Source: Branchipolynoe longqiensis (lineage: Eukaryota > Annelida > Polychaeta > Phyllodocida > Polynoidae). Taken from it: DNA of 64,000 nt. Location: contig CM059199.1 of NCBI GenBank assembly GCA_030323885.1, positions 40,742,590-40,806,589 of the forward strand, read 5' to 3'. Below, piece by piece: positions 40,985-51,708 of the stretch; positions within the stretch are counted from its first letter, which is position 1; the number at the start of each line of letters is the position of its first letter. Under the pieces are notes generated by a model. That model ran no database searches. It was not told the origin of the DNA and was given only the letters and a program-made list of their open reading frames with translations. The position numbers were made by a program, and so were the translations under genes.

Positions 40985-41040
40985 CCTCTGATTCTACCAA
41001 AACGGGAGACGGACGCTCAACTCATTCAGCCATCCCGTCT
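40985..41040 (-). mobile_element. SINE-A head fragment (second type)
   Basis: AACGGGAGACGGACGCTCAA and TCATTCAGCCATCCCGTCT. It directly abuts a MITE-K end. Confidence 0.8.
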
Positions 41041-41095
41041 TAGTTTCGAAAAATTGATGTTTTTAACGGACTATCCAGCTTTAATAAGTAATCAA
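41041..41095 (+). mobile_element. MITE-K right-end fragment
   Basis: TTCGAAAAATTGATG and ACGGACTATCCAGCTTTAA. Confidence 0.7.
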
Positions 41096-41665
41096 GTAAA
41101 CACTTAACACTACTGCTACCATTCCTCACTTGTCTTATAATATGTGAAACCACCAGGGATTTGCATTAATTAAATTAACATGTTAATAATCGGATAATAT
41201 TAATCAGAACCAGCAAGCAAACAAGCAAACAAAGTTGACGAAAACTACAAACAAATCCAGAGTTCTTTATTTAAATGCAAATTTATTAATGTTTCTGATG
41301 GATTTTTGTGGATATTGTCAATCACGGTGTCTGTGGTATCCCCGGTCATAAATTATGCATTATTTTCTTAAGCAGAAAGGCCGGATATTTGGAGAAAACC
41401 AATGAAATGCTGTCACTCACGAGCACAGCGCTTGTCAATCAGTCTTGAGAACAGGATTAATCTGGAATGGGTAATTTTTCCACCCCCCAGGGTGCCCCAA
41501 ATGTTCGCAACTTTCGCAAATTTCAAGTAAACATACAAAGAAGTCCAATTAGTGACATAACTTTCAAATTGGGCGCCTCCTCAGGTCTTTCACATATATC
41601 CGACCAGAAGAGCAGTGAATCAGGACGATACACAATTTCCACAATTAACCCTCTCTCTGGTGATT
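41096..41665. other. Unassigned interval
   Basis: AT-rich, then mixed. The 66-codon frame at 41467-41667 has no known motif. Nothing recognised. Confidence 0.3.
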
Positions 41666-41702
41666 AGACGGGACGGCCGAATGAGTTGGGCCTCCGTCTC
41701 CC
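41666..41702 (+). mobile_element. SINE-A head fragment (second type)
   Basis: GACGGGACGGCCGAATGAGT and CCTCCGTCTCCCG, cut off by a minus-strand SINE-A. Confidence 0.8.
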
Positions 41703-42016
41703 GTTTTCTTTTGTTTGTTGTTGTTTTAGGTCCTAGCAACATCTACTCTCATATGAGGACGGGTACCAACTTGTGACAGTGTACACTCATGTCAACCTTA
41801 TAGTGCTGCCCCACTGGGAAATCAGGCCACCGGCACCATGATCCAATATCCCACTCAGTCGCATTATCCTGACACTGAGCTAACCAGTCCTTGACCTTTC
41901 CTATTAATGCCGAGTCCCAGGCTAGGAAGTGACAAGTATCAATTTAAGGTCATTGGTTTGACTCGACCGGGAACCAAACTCCCAACCTTCCGCGCACGAG
42001 GCCTGCGCTCTACCGG
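41703..42016 (-). mobile_element. SINE-A, head cut by satellite
   Basis: Tail GTTTTAGGTCCTAGCAACAT, full body and head down to CTGCGCTCTACCGG. The 81 bp satellite then starts at once with CAGGAACTATGGG. Confidence 0.85.
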
Positions 42017-43034
42017 CAGGAACTATGGGTTACAACCAGCTCAATGTACAGCAGAGTATGTGGGGAAACCTAACTTGTCCACTGATGGCAGTGGCAGGAC
42101 CTAGTTAATGTATGTTACAATCAGGTCACTGTACATCAGGGTATGTGGAAAAGTTAACCTGCCCTCTGATGGCAGTAGCAGGAACTAATGCAGTGGGTTA
42201 CAATCGCGTCACTGTACAGCATGGTATGTGGGAATGTTAACCTGCCCTCTGATGGCAGTGGCAGGAACTAATGTCGTGGGTTATAATCAGGTCACTGTAC
42301 AGCATGGAATGAGGGATAAGTATGTTTCCCTCTGATGACAGTTGTAGGAACTAATGTATGTTAAAATCAGGTCACTGTACACCATGGTATGTGGGAAAGT
42401 TAACCTGCCCTCTGATGGCAGTATCAGAAACTAATGTATGTTACAAGCAGGTCACTGTACAGCAGGGTACGTGGGATAAGTAAGTTGCCCTCTGGTGGCA
42501 GTTGCAGGAACTAATGTATGTTACAATCAGGAAACTGTACAGCATGGTTTGTGGGATAAGTAAGTTGTCCTCTGGTGGCAGTTGCAGGAACTAATGCATG
42601 TTACAATCAGGTCACTGCACAGCAGGGTATGTGGGATAAGTCAGTTGCCCTCTGGTGTCAGTTGCAGGAACTAATGTATGTTACAATCAGGTCACTCTAC
42701 AGCATGGTACGTGGGAAAGTTAACCTGACCCCTGATGGCAGTGGCAGGAACTAATACATGTTACAATCAGGTCACTGTACAGCAGGGTATGTGGGATAAG
42801 TAAGTTGCCCTCTGGTGTCAGTTGCAGGAACTAATGCATGTTACAATCAGGTCACTGTACATCAGGGTATGTGGGATAAGTAAGTTGCCCGCTGGTGCCA
42901 GTTGCAGGAACTAAGGTATGTTACAATCAGATTATTGTACAGCATGGTATCTGCCTCTGATGGCAGTGGCAGGAACTAATGTAAGCATAATTATGTTGCA
43001 CTCTGGTGGCAGCTGCAGGAACTAATGTTCTCTC
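42017..43034. repeat. 81 bp satellite (~13 units)
   Basis: GGCAGTTGCAGGAACTAATG recurs every 78-83 bp (about 42017, 42092, 42179, 42262, 42345, 42425, 42506, 42586, 42667, 42748, 42828 and 42909), then shortened units. Several units contain GCCCTCTGGTGGCAG, a CTCF-core-like word on the minus strand. A final unit (43365-43440) lies beyond SINE-C. Confidence 0.9.
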
Positions 43035-43039
43035 TAATG

Positions 43040-43364
43040 GAATGTGGCGTTCTCTGTGGCGGAGTGGTTAGAGTGTCTGACTTTTTTCTAGGTCAGACTC
43101 CTAATCTGAAGGTCAGCGGTTTGATTCCCCGTGCCACCAGCTCTGCCATTTTGGGTTTCCACCGCTGTCTATAACTTACAGCGTCATCAAAGGCCGGTTG
43201 CTCTCATACCATGTCTATGTGGTGTGGGAAGTTAAAAATCCCTTGGGTCAGTAAAAGTATAGGCTCGGGCTTTCTATCGACCAGCAGTGGAATGAGGAAG
43301 ACCAGTCATCTATGACTGAAATTTCCCCTGCTTAAACAACTAATGGACCAAAACAAAAAAAAGA
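43040..43364 (+). mobile_element. SINE-C with tail 2, inside the 81 bp satellite
   Basis: Head with a T6 run at 43082-43087, anticodon-like CTCCTAA loop, box B-like GGTTTGATTCCCC, body, then tail 2 (GCAGTGGAATGAGGAAGACC ... CCCCTGCTTAAACAACTAAT) and A-rich end. AATG occurs on both sides. Confidence 0.9.
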
Positions 43365-43440
43365 ATGTCTGTTACAATCAGGTCAATGTACGGTATGTGG
43401 GATAAGTAAGTTTCCTGTCACCTGCAGTAATATGTAGCCA

Positions 43441-43800
43441 TTTTATACTGAGGTCCTAATGGTCGGATATAACCATAACTATATTTACCATAATGAGGGT
43501 CTGTACACGGATGAAAATATGGAATTCAAGGCTATTTCGAGGATTTTCAAGGCTCTTTTTGATAGGGATTCAGGACTATTTTCATTTGGATTTCAGGAAA
43601 AAACAACAATCGTGAATGGCCATTTCAGACTAATTTAGATTGGTGGGGATAGTTGAATGGAATTCAAGGCTCTTCAAGACTAATTACCCAAAAACGTTAA
43701 ATTCAAGGATTTTCAAGGCCTTGAAATGCAGTAACTTAAGTTCTTTCATGACTGTCCAGACCCAGTACATTACACTATTTTCATAAAATAATACATTATT
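43441..43800. other. Unassigned interval with local echoes
   Basis: TTCAAGGCTATTTC, TTTTCAAGGCTCTTT and TTCAAGGATTTTCAAGG occur several times. It is a short imperfect internal repeat and no gene is seen. Confidence 0.35.
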
Positions 43801-43900
43801 ACAGTATAACCTCGTTAAACCAACCTTGAAGGTACCCTAGACATTTGTTTGGATTAACCGATTATTGGTTTAACCAAGCTTTGGCTTCGACATTGACTTG
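43801..43900. mobile_element. MITE-U end fragment
   Basis: ACAGTATAACCTCGTTAAAC and GATTATTGGTTTAACCAAGC resemble the left arm of the foldback element that follows. Confidence 0.55.
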
Positions 43901-43983
43901 GCTTTGGCAAAAACGTGGCTGCATTATGAATGTAATATACAATGTATGTGGACACTTTGATTATAGTTTTTTTAATGTATATA

Positions 43984-44313
43984 CAGTATAACTCTGTTAA
44001 ACCAAACTTGGTTAAACCAAACGGTCGGTTAATACAAACATTTGTTGGCGGCCCACAAAATACTACCAGTTATCATATAAAAAAGTCTCCGGTGACATTA
44101 TAACCACATGAAAGTTTGGTTTAATTGTACCAGAAGTGGCCTGGGGCCCAACAATTTTGTTTGGATTAACCAATACTTTGGATGAACCAACTTTGGATGA
44201 ACCAACTTTTTTTATATGATAAATGGTAGTATTTTGCCGGGCCGCCCAACAAAGTTTGGATTAACCGATCATTTGGTTTAACCAAGCTTGGTTTAAAATG
44301 GTTGTACTGCATT
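43984..44313. mobile_element. MITE-U, foldback element
   Basis: The left arm (ACAGTATAACTCTGTTAAAC ... GGTCGGTTAAT ... TACTACCAGTTATCATATAA) is inverted at the right (TTATATGATAAATGGTAGTA ... GATCATTTGGTTTAACCAAG ... GTTGTACTG). Arms are ~110 bp around a ~110 bp centre. CAGTAYAACYNTGTTAA ends resemble Tc1/pogo types. Confidence 0.75.
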
Positions 44314-45000
44314 ATAATTATTATAATGCTGCATTTAAATATGCGCTTTTATTATGAATATTATATCGTTATAATTGTAATGATATACTTGAATGTATTC
44401 CATCTTATATTTATATTCTTATATTTATATTCTTATATTTATATCCTTATATTCCCTGTTAGATATTTCTTCATCAATATTTGCATGGACTCCATCTCTG
44501 TGCGAAATAACTGTAGTCTGAAATAAAACATTGAATTGAAAGCTACAGCCGTTTGTTTCAGGGACAACCTCATTCTCCATAAATAATTTCAAAAATAAAT
44601 ACCATCTTTATTGCTCGTCTTGGCTAGCAATAGATGCTTACCAGTTAAAGTTCAAAATCCGGGCCAACACTGGTGAAATATGGCGGCCAAGCAGTGGAGC
44701 CGGTGCTGGCGCCACTATCGAGTAGTCCCGGGCTCGCAGGCACCGGGCAGCGATTGGACATTATTAGATATTACAAATATATATACACGCTCTTGGAGAA
44801 TAGATTCATTATTAACGTTTACTCCGCCACTTTATTTACGCATAATATTATTATTATACTCCTTATAAGTTAAGAAGCCCACTTGGGCATCTCCATTGAA
44901 GGAGTGCTTTCAACAATACCTAGGCACTGCCTGAAGGTCACTGCTGTATGGATGTGTACCATAAACACCACATGTTTTCCTAAAACCCTCTAGTATGATG
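44314..45000. other. Unassigned AT-rich interval
   Basis: A short tandem ATATTTATATTCTT lies at 44405-44450. AATAAAACATTGAATTG at 44521 looks like a 3' end or polyadenylation region of an unknown element. No coding support. Confidence 0.35.
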
Positions 45001-45002
45001 AA

Positions 45003-45655
45003 AGAATAAAATTGTCAAAACTAAAATATTTACTTAGATTTGATTATCCTTGCCCAGCCTAGAGACTGGTGCATTTATTTAACATTTGTTACTAAATAAA
45101 TGAAAATACCAAGTTAGTTTAATAGAGGGAGTGCACATGACGTCATCACTCAGCAGTCAGCGGTCAGCCATCTTGGATTAAGAGCACCCTCCCTAGCCAT
45201 GTTGTGAATGCATGCAGATGCAGTAAAGCAGAGTTTGCTTGCGTTCTGGGAGGTTCTGGGCAGTTTACATCCAATGTGTTTACTTACAGCACTTTAGCAA
45301 CAACTTCTGAGGCCAAACTGCTTAAAACAGTGACAAATAAACCAACAAATCAGTACATAAGCACAGTGTAGGCAGTTGCCATCCTTCTGTATCTAATCCA
45401 ATATGGCCACCGAAAGTTGCCTCGTGACGTCATTACACCCACTCTATAGAACTGACTGCTGCTAAGGCATGTGGTGTCAGAGTTTTGATGTGCATACTAA
45501 CATTAAGTTTACATGTCTACACTTCAAATATCTCCAAACTTAGCCATTTTCAAACAAAGTTACCTCAAACTAAAGTAACAGAGACAATAATGACCAATGT
45601 ATTATATTTATCTTAAAACATGACAGTAACTCAAAAACATCCGACTACCCATCAT
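45003..45655 (-). mobile_element. MITE-K interrupted by MITE-L
   Basis: K interior in minus orientation on both sides: ATTTACTTAGATTTGATTAT on the left; GTGGTGTCAGAGTTTTGATG and CTTCAAATATCTCCAAACTT on the right. The terminal TTAA is degraded. The insertion is at 45122-45448. Confidence 0.75.
45122..45448. mobile_element. MITE-L nested in MITE-K
   Basis: Inverted ends ATAGAGGGAGTGCACATGAC and GACGTCATTACACCCACTCTAT share AGAGxGxGTGxAxATGACGTCA. The 327 bp interior has no frame. The target duplication may be TA, but this is not certain. Confidence 0.65.
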
Positions 45656-45925
45656 AACTGCACGTCAAATGTCAATTTGCAATAGTTTGATAGCAACATT
45701 TAGTTGATATTGAAGCCTCACCTAACTAAAGATTGTACGATTATAAGCCTAGAACTGAATAAGCGAATTCTTATAAGGGCATATACCTATTAATTAATAA
45801 TATTAAATGTTATTAAACCAGAGAGAAAACCCACAACACATGGAACTAAATTCATGCAGTAAAGAGAGTCGAAGGTCAATAGAAGATTTAATATCCACAT
45901 GAGAGATGATTTCAACACATTCCAG
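45656..45925. other. Unassigned interval
   Basis: AT-rich sequence; nothing recognised. Confidence 0.3.
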
Positions 45926-45927
45926 AC

Positions 45928-46132
45928 AAGACTGCCAAATGAGTTGAGCATCTGCTCAGCAAGTGGCAGGTTATGCGATCCGAGATGCCAGGTTCCAACC
46001 CTCGCTGAGTCAACCTGGGGAATTAACTATTGATACCTCGCCTGGTGCTCGGCATTAGTAGGATAATTCAAGGAGCAGTGGAATGAGGAAGACCAATTGT
46101 TCATGACTGAAAGTAGCCCTGCTTAATCAAGG

Positions 46133-46167
<35 letters not shown>
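45928..46167 (+). mobile_element. SINE-A head/body with tail 2 and A28
   Basis: Head GACTGCCAAATGAGTTGAGC, short body (CTCGGCATTAGTAGGATAAT), then GCAGTGGAATGAGGAAGACC, CCCTGCTTAATCAAGG and a run of about 28 A (46140-46167). Confidence 0.8.
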
Positions 46168-46931
46168 GATTATATTTTTTAAATCACAAATACAATTATC
46201 TAAATTAATCTCAATGCAGAAAGTCTATACACATCCGATCAAAATGAAGAAGAGGAGCGGTATAATCCGTTGCCAAGTCCCAACGCACGAAATAAGCTCT
46301 TCATCTAGATAACATCGACAAGCTGTGATATGGGCTCATCGACAAACAAATTAACCGCCTTCCACAAAATTCCCAAGCGTGAACTGTCTAAGTGTTTTGC
46401 TTCCCTACTGTTCTCAGAGAAGCCAAGCAAGGCTTTGCACCCCCCCCCACCCATCATTACTTCCTCCTCCTCCTCTTTCTCCTCTCCCTCCACCCACCCA
46501 CCCACCCAGCCAGAACCCCTCTTTCCACGCGACAACAGTTTTTGATTTTTTTAATCCATTTAACTCCCAACGAAACCAAGAATCCCCTCGCAATTAATCC
46601 CACTCAAAAAAATAAACTATCCAATCAGGGTGACAGATTACAATCATTGAAGGCAAGGAGGGGCTTCCTCGCCGTCCGCCAACCAAGCATGACAAAGAAA
46701 AGAAGAAGAAAATCGAGAGAGAAAAAAGAAGTAAATACTGGAACAAAGAAGGAAAGAAAGATGATCTACTGCGAATGGTGACGATCCTATGTGTGGTATT
46801 GACAAATCAACTCCTCCAACACAGAAACAACGGCAGCAGAACCCACCACAACCCTTACAGAATAAACTCCAGAAGAAGCTGACAGTAATAGACAGATAAA
46901 GTTGACAAGACTTTACGTAGCACATGAGGTT
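46168..46931. other. Unassigned interval, partly C-rich
   Basis: CCCCCCCCACCC and CACCCACCCACCC tracts at 46440-46510. Several overlapping frames (71-129 codons) in all phases show composition, not genes. Confidence 0.4.
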
Positions 46932-47250
46932 GCTTGGTCGGTAGTTGGAGTTTTACGTCCTGACAATATCTAAGGTCATATCAGGACGGGTACCGACTTG
47001 TGACAGTGCGCACTCATGGTGACTTTATAGTGCTGCCCCACTGGGAAATCAGGCCATCTGCACCATGGCGTGATATCCCACTCAGTCACATTATCCTGAT
47101 GCTGAGCTGACCAGTATGTGCCCTATCCTGTTAATGCTGAATTGCAAGATAGGAAGTGACCAGTATTAATATGATATAAGTCAGTGGTTTGACTCGACCT
47201 GGAATTGAACAGACGATCTCCTGCACAGGATTCGGCCACTGTACCCGATA
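46932..47250 (-). mobile_element. SINE-A, full length
   Basis: Tail GGAGTTTTACGTCCTGACAA, full body, and the head down to GGATTCGGCCACTGTACCCG. Confidence 0.9.
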
Positions 47251-47252
47251 GT

Positions 47253-47685
47253 AGGACAGGAAGTTATCTCACATTGACACTCTAACAAAGATTAACACTT
47301 CAGTAAATATCATTTCTATAAAAGTCATATAAAATATAATTCAAATAGTTAATGGTGCATGTTACACTAAAATGGGTAATTCACGCCAGGACTGTGACGT
47401 TGTAGGGAACCTCCTCCCATTGTCCACCATTGCTGTCACCTCTCAGTTCATTCAGGAATCACTCAAACTATGACCTGCTCCTGTCATCTACTAGCGGATC
47501 TCTTCGGAACTGGCCGCCAGGTTTAGGCTCACCATCGCCATCTGCCAGAAAATTCAGATACTAAAGAAATGTTTACTTCTGCCAAAGCCTACTTCTGTCA
47601 AATTATGACAGATAGATGGGTACGTTGATGGATTGAATAGCTGTGACCTTTGACCTCGTTGTACTGTACCTATTTTCAGAGTGAA
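47253..47685. other. Unassigned interval
   Basis: No gene or repeat that I recognise. Confidence 0.3.
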
Positions 47686-48358
47686 TTAATGTTGCATAGT
47701 CTAATGGTTTTGAGTTTCTGTCATATTAAGCTGACCGTTATACTCTGCCATCCTTTTAGTTTGAAGTAACTTTGCTTTAAAATGACACACTTACGAGATA
47801 TTTCAAGTATCAACATACAAAATTAATTTTGGTGTGCTTGCCAAAACTCTGACTCCATAGGATTCAGCAGTAAAATGTTCCATTAAATCAACTTACTATG
47901 AACTTCTATGTATCGACAATTTTTTTTTTCTTGAAGATTTATACTGCCTATCAGATTTATACTGCCTATCATGGATAAGTCTGAATAGACTTGTTTTCAC
48001 CATTAGACAATTTTTCGATAGAAAGCCCGAGCCTACACCTTTACCGACCCAACGGATTTTTAACCTCCCACACCACATAGACATGGTATGAGAGCAACTG
48101 GTCTTTGATGACACTGTAAGTTATATACAATGGTGGAAATCCAAATTCGAAGAGGTGGGGGCACAGGGAATCGAACCACTGACCTTCAGATTAGGAGTCT
48201 GACCTAGAAAAAAGACAGACACTCTAACCAATCTGCCACAGAGAACACCACAAATACTTCATAAATGCACCAGTTTCCAATTTGGATACGTAAGTTCAAA
48301 TCTACATACATGTTTCGCTTTGAAAAATTAGATTTTGTATCGGACCATGCACCTTTAA
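47686..48358 (+). mobile_element. MITE-K interrupted by SINE-C
   Basis: Left part 47686-47920 (TTAA, GTTGCATAGTCTAATGG) and right part 48252-48358 (GTATCGGACCATGCACC, TTAA). Joined around the SINE-C they give one normal-length K copy. Confidence 0.85.
47921..48251 (-). mobile_element. SINE-C with tail 1, nested in MITE-K
   Basis: On the minus strand: GTGGTGTTCTCTGTGGCAGA head with a T6 run, body, tail 1 (GAAAACAAGTCTATTCAGAC), and GATAGGCAGTATAAATCT present twice before the A tail. ACAA flanks both sides. Confidence 0.85.
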
Positions 48359-48362
48359 AATA

Positions 48363-49828
48363 TCATATCAATCAATCAATGGGTGCCGTCTTCTCGAAGA
48401 AGGTTGGCTGCAATGGACCTCCATCTCTTCCTGTCATTCGTTCCTCTCACGCATTCCGCATAGCTCATTGCTGTCCACTCAGTGATGGTGTCCATCCATG
48501 TTGTTCTCCTTCTCCCTCTTGGTCTTTTCCCTTCTATCTTCCCTTCCAGTATTCTTCTCTGTGATTCCTGGTGTCGTATCATGTGGCCAAAGTATTAAAT
48601 TTTTCTGTTTTTTATTGTTTGTATTATCTGTCTCTTTATTTTCATTCTTGTTAGGACCTCCACGTTGCTTATCATTGCTGTCCATGGAATTTTTAACATT
48701 CTTCTGTATTGCCACATTTCAAATGCCTCGAGCTTTGTTGTTATTGCTTTCTTCAAAGTCCATGTCTCGCAGCAATATAAAAGTGTAGACCACACATAGC
48801 ATTTTAGCAGTCAGAGTCTTGTTTTTATATTGATGTCTCTAGATGTTAGTACTTTCTGCATCTTTAGAAATGTTGTTTTGGCAATGTTTATTCTCCGTTT
48901 AATCTCTCTTTCACATCCGCCATCACTAGTTATTAAAATGGCCCAGATACACAAATGACTCTACCTGCTCCAAGATTACACCATTAACTTTTATCTCTGC
49001 TCTTGGTTTGTATCCCTTTCTGCTGACAACCATGGATTTTGTCTTCTTTACATTCATTTTGAGGCCACATCTCTCACTTTTTTCTTTTACTTCATCCACT
49101 ATATCTTGTAGTCGATTTGATGATAAGGCTAGCAGTGCTGTATCGTCTGCGTATCTTGTGTTATTGATATTTCCACCTCCAACATTTATTCCTATGCTGT
49201 CATCTATTTCTCTGAAAATCATTTCCGTATAAATGTTGAAAAGACTAGGTGATAGAACACATCCTTGTCGCACTCCACATTTGATCTTCACTTCTGATGT
49301 CAATGAGTCTCCAATTCTTACAGCAGCATACTGTTCCCAGTAGAGGTTGGCCACAAGCCGAACGTCCTTACCGTCTAGACCGATTTTTTGTAGAGCTTCT
49401 ATGAGTTTCTTATGATGTACTTTGTCAAATGCTTTAGCGGAGTCTATATAACATATGTATATATCCTTATCTACTTCTAGGTGTCTCTCAATTATTGTTC
49501 TCATGTTAAAAATGGCTTCCCTTGTTCCACTGTTTGGTCTGAATCCAAATTGCTCTTCTGATACCTCTCGATTAATTTTTCCTTTAATCCTTTCTAGTAG
49601 TATTTTGAGTAAAGCTTTAATAACATGGCTCATGAGGCTTATTGTTCTGGAATCCGAGCATTCCACCGCTTTTGGTTTCTTAGGAAGGGCAATAAATATA
49701 GATTTTCTTAAGTCTGATGGAATATATCCGGTGTTATATATGTCATTAAAAAGAGCAGTTATCCTTGTGATGCTATCTCCCTCCAAAGCTTTTAACATTT
49801 CAGAAGAGATATCATATATAGAGTAATA
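48363..49828 (-). pseudogene. RTE-like LINE, 5'-truncated reverse transcriptase
   Basis: This is the reverse transcriptase of a non-LTR retrotransposon. The main frame (49798-48926, 290 codons) has, in order, SDSRTISLMSH (residues 48-58), QFGFRPN (83-89), YIDSAKAFD (117-125, first catalytic Asp), VRQGCVLSP (176-184) and YADD (216-219). All three catalytic Asp are present. A frameshift near 48930 moves the frame, which continues as EIKRRINIAKTTF, then YCCETWTLKKA, FEMWQYRRMLKIPWT, and finally RGRRRTTWMDTITEW to a stop at 48376. At least two internal stops (near 48808 and 48595) break it. The endonuclease is missing: similarity begins at 49828. The 3' end is a short ATTG repeat, usual for RTE. 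The CETWTLKK and RRMLKIPWT tail also fits this clade. It lies beside a MITE-K end. Confidence 0.9.
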
Positions 49829-49982
49829 ATGTGATTGTGATTTATTGGCACAACATTCTTCTCATCCTCCATGCAGTAATGCCAAGGGGCAGCGAGAGTA
49901 ACAGCTCGCCTGTCGAGTACTTAATCCAGTAGTCCTTGTTTTACTAATTAACCTCACAACAATGAAAATAAAAAATCGAAAT

Positions 49983-50075
49983 GGGAAATATTGCTAACCC
50001 ACATCTCTTGCATTCCGGACTCGTGTGCTAACCATTACTGCAGCTAGGCTCCCTGATATCATCACCCAATATCCA
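49983..50075 (-). mobile_element. SINE-D fragment
   Basis: On the minus strand: GCCTAGCTGCAGTAATGGTT, GAATGCAAGAGATGTGGGTT, then AGCAATATTTCCCATTTCG, with about 17 bp around box B deleted. Confidence 0.65.
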
Positions 50076-50107
50076 CTCAACAATCCACATAACCTATAAT
50101 CCAATTG

Positions 50108-50252
50108 GATTTGGTGCTGGTGACGGTTGCTGGTTGTGGCTAGTGACTGACAAGTATCAATTTTAATCATTGATTTGAGTCGACCGGGAACCGAACCCCC
50201 GACCTTCCGCACGCGACGCCCGCGCTCTACCGATTCGTTCACCACGCCCGGT
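50108..50252 (-). mobile_element. SINE-A head and short body
   Basis: ACTGACAAGTATCAATTTTA, GAGTCGACCGGGAACCGAAC and CTCTACCGATTCGTTCACCA: head plus first part of the body only. Confidence 0.8.
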
Positions 50253-50799
50253 ATGGGATATTAGATCGGTAAACTGTTAGTAAACCACACACCCCGAGGA
50301 TCCATCTCAAGATCCACGGCTCCAGTAGGAAAGGGATCATCGCGTGTCGGATGATCCAAATCCTTATGATTTCCCTATGGAAATAGGTTCGATTCTCATT
50401 CAGTGCGAATATGTAATTAATCCCTCCACCACTGGCGGCTCAGTCGGGCGACGCGCCCCCTATCGGGGGATGCGGGAGTTATGGGGCTTAGTGTGCAAAG
50501 AAAAGTGGGCGGGTAAAGAACAAGTAGTTATGTCATAATAGTAATCCCCCCATCTCCATCCTTGGTATTCTTCCCCTTCTCTCCACCCCCCTCTCCCCTT
50601 CCCCCCCACCCCACCACCTCCCCACATCAGGTCTCCAATCAGCCACTAGGGTTCCATCTGGTTTAGCGATTACCATATGGTACGCATATATGGCCCGTTC
50701 ATGGTAAATTTGAAATTAAAAATAAACTATACACATAGACCCCTTTCAATGTTGATAAACATTCTGCATGCCTGCGCAGCTTGGCTGCAGAACGAAGGC
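50253..50799. other. Unassigned interval, partly C-rich
   Basis: A C-rich stretch at 50575-50625. The rest is mixed. No gene support. Confidence 0.35.
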
Positions 50800-50807
50800 A
50801 CACTGCC

Positions 50808-51437
50808 ATTGAGTTTGCCGGTATGCGCAATACAAAACGTATATTTGATTCAAAAGTAATAGAAATGCAGAACCCTAACCGTATAAATTTAATATAATCT
50901 ATTCGTTGAAAATGTTTTCTATATGTGTAACATGCGGTTTATTTCTAGGTGGTGTGGTTTTAGAGATATTTCACTTTTTCTGTATGAATATAATTCAAGA
51001 TTGCTCACGGCCATTGAAAATGCATTGAGTTTGCTGGTACGTGCAGTGGAAAACGTCTATTTTATTCAAAATTAATAGAAATACAGAACCATAACCTTAT
51101 AAATTTAATATAATCTAGTCGTTGAATATGTTTTCTATATGTGTTCCAAGCAGTTTGTTTCTAATTGGTGTGGTTTTAGAGATATTTCACCTTTTCTCTA
51201 TGAAGATTGCTCATAGCCATTGACAATGAATTGAGTTTGCCGGTATGCACAGTGGAAAACGTCTATTTGATTCAAAATTAATAGAAATGCAGAACCCTAA
51301 TCTAATCAATTTAACATAATCTATTCATTGAAAATGTTTTCTATATGTGTTCCAAGCAGTTTGTTTCTAAGTGGTGTGGTTTTAGAGATATTTCACCTTT
51401 TCTCTATGAAGATTGCTCATAGCCATTGAGTTTGCAG
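50808..51437. repeat. ~200 bp tandem repeat, three units
   Basis: ATTGAGTTTGCCGGTATGC starts at 50808, 51024 and 51230, with a fourth start at 51425. Units share GGTGTGGTTTTAGAGATATT and ATATAATCTATTCGTTGAA, and get shorter: 216, 206 and 195 bp. They look non-coding. Confidence 0.85.
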
Positions 51438-51509
51438 TGTGAAGTCCTGCAGCCAAAAGGTGCACGCACTGACCTAGATACCTATTATGACATCACATGA
51501 AATAGGTCT

Positions 51510-51592
51510 ATATATATATGTATATTATATATATATATATATATATACATATGAAGTGGGCGGTTAAACATATATATATAGATACATATATA
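51510..51592. repeat. (AT)n microsatellite
   Basis: ATATATATGTATATTATATA and TACATATGAAG-type alternation, split by AGTGGGCGGTTAAAC. Confidence 0.85.
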
Positions 51593-51599
51593 TGCACAC

Positions 51600-51708
51600 G
51601 GCCCCCCTATTTTTAGCTTCACCTCGGGGTGTTCTATTTGAAACCCTGACGACTCGGATCACCCGTGTGGTGCGGAGCATCATAATCGAATACTGCCTTA
51701 GGGTGCAG
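51600..51708 (+). mobile_element. MITE-W right-end fragment
   Basis: GTTCTATTTGAAACCCTGAC, GACTCGGATCACCCGTGTGG and ATAATCGAATACTGCC match the W right end. Confidence 0.6.

Noticed and set aside
42017..43034. 81 bp repeats considered as a CRISPR array
   Set aside because: The whole unit is repeated, not just a short repeat between unique spacers.
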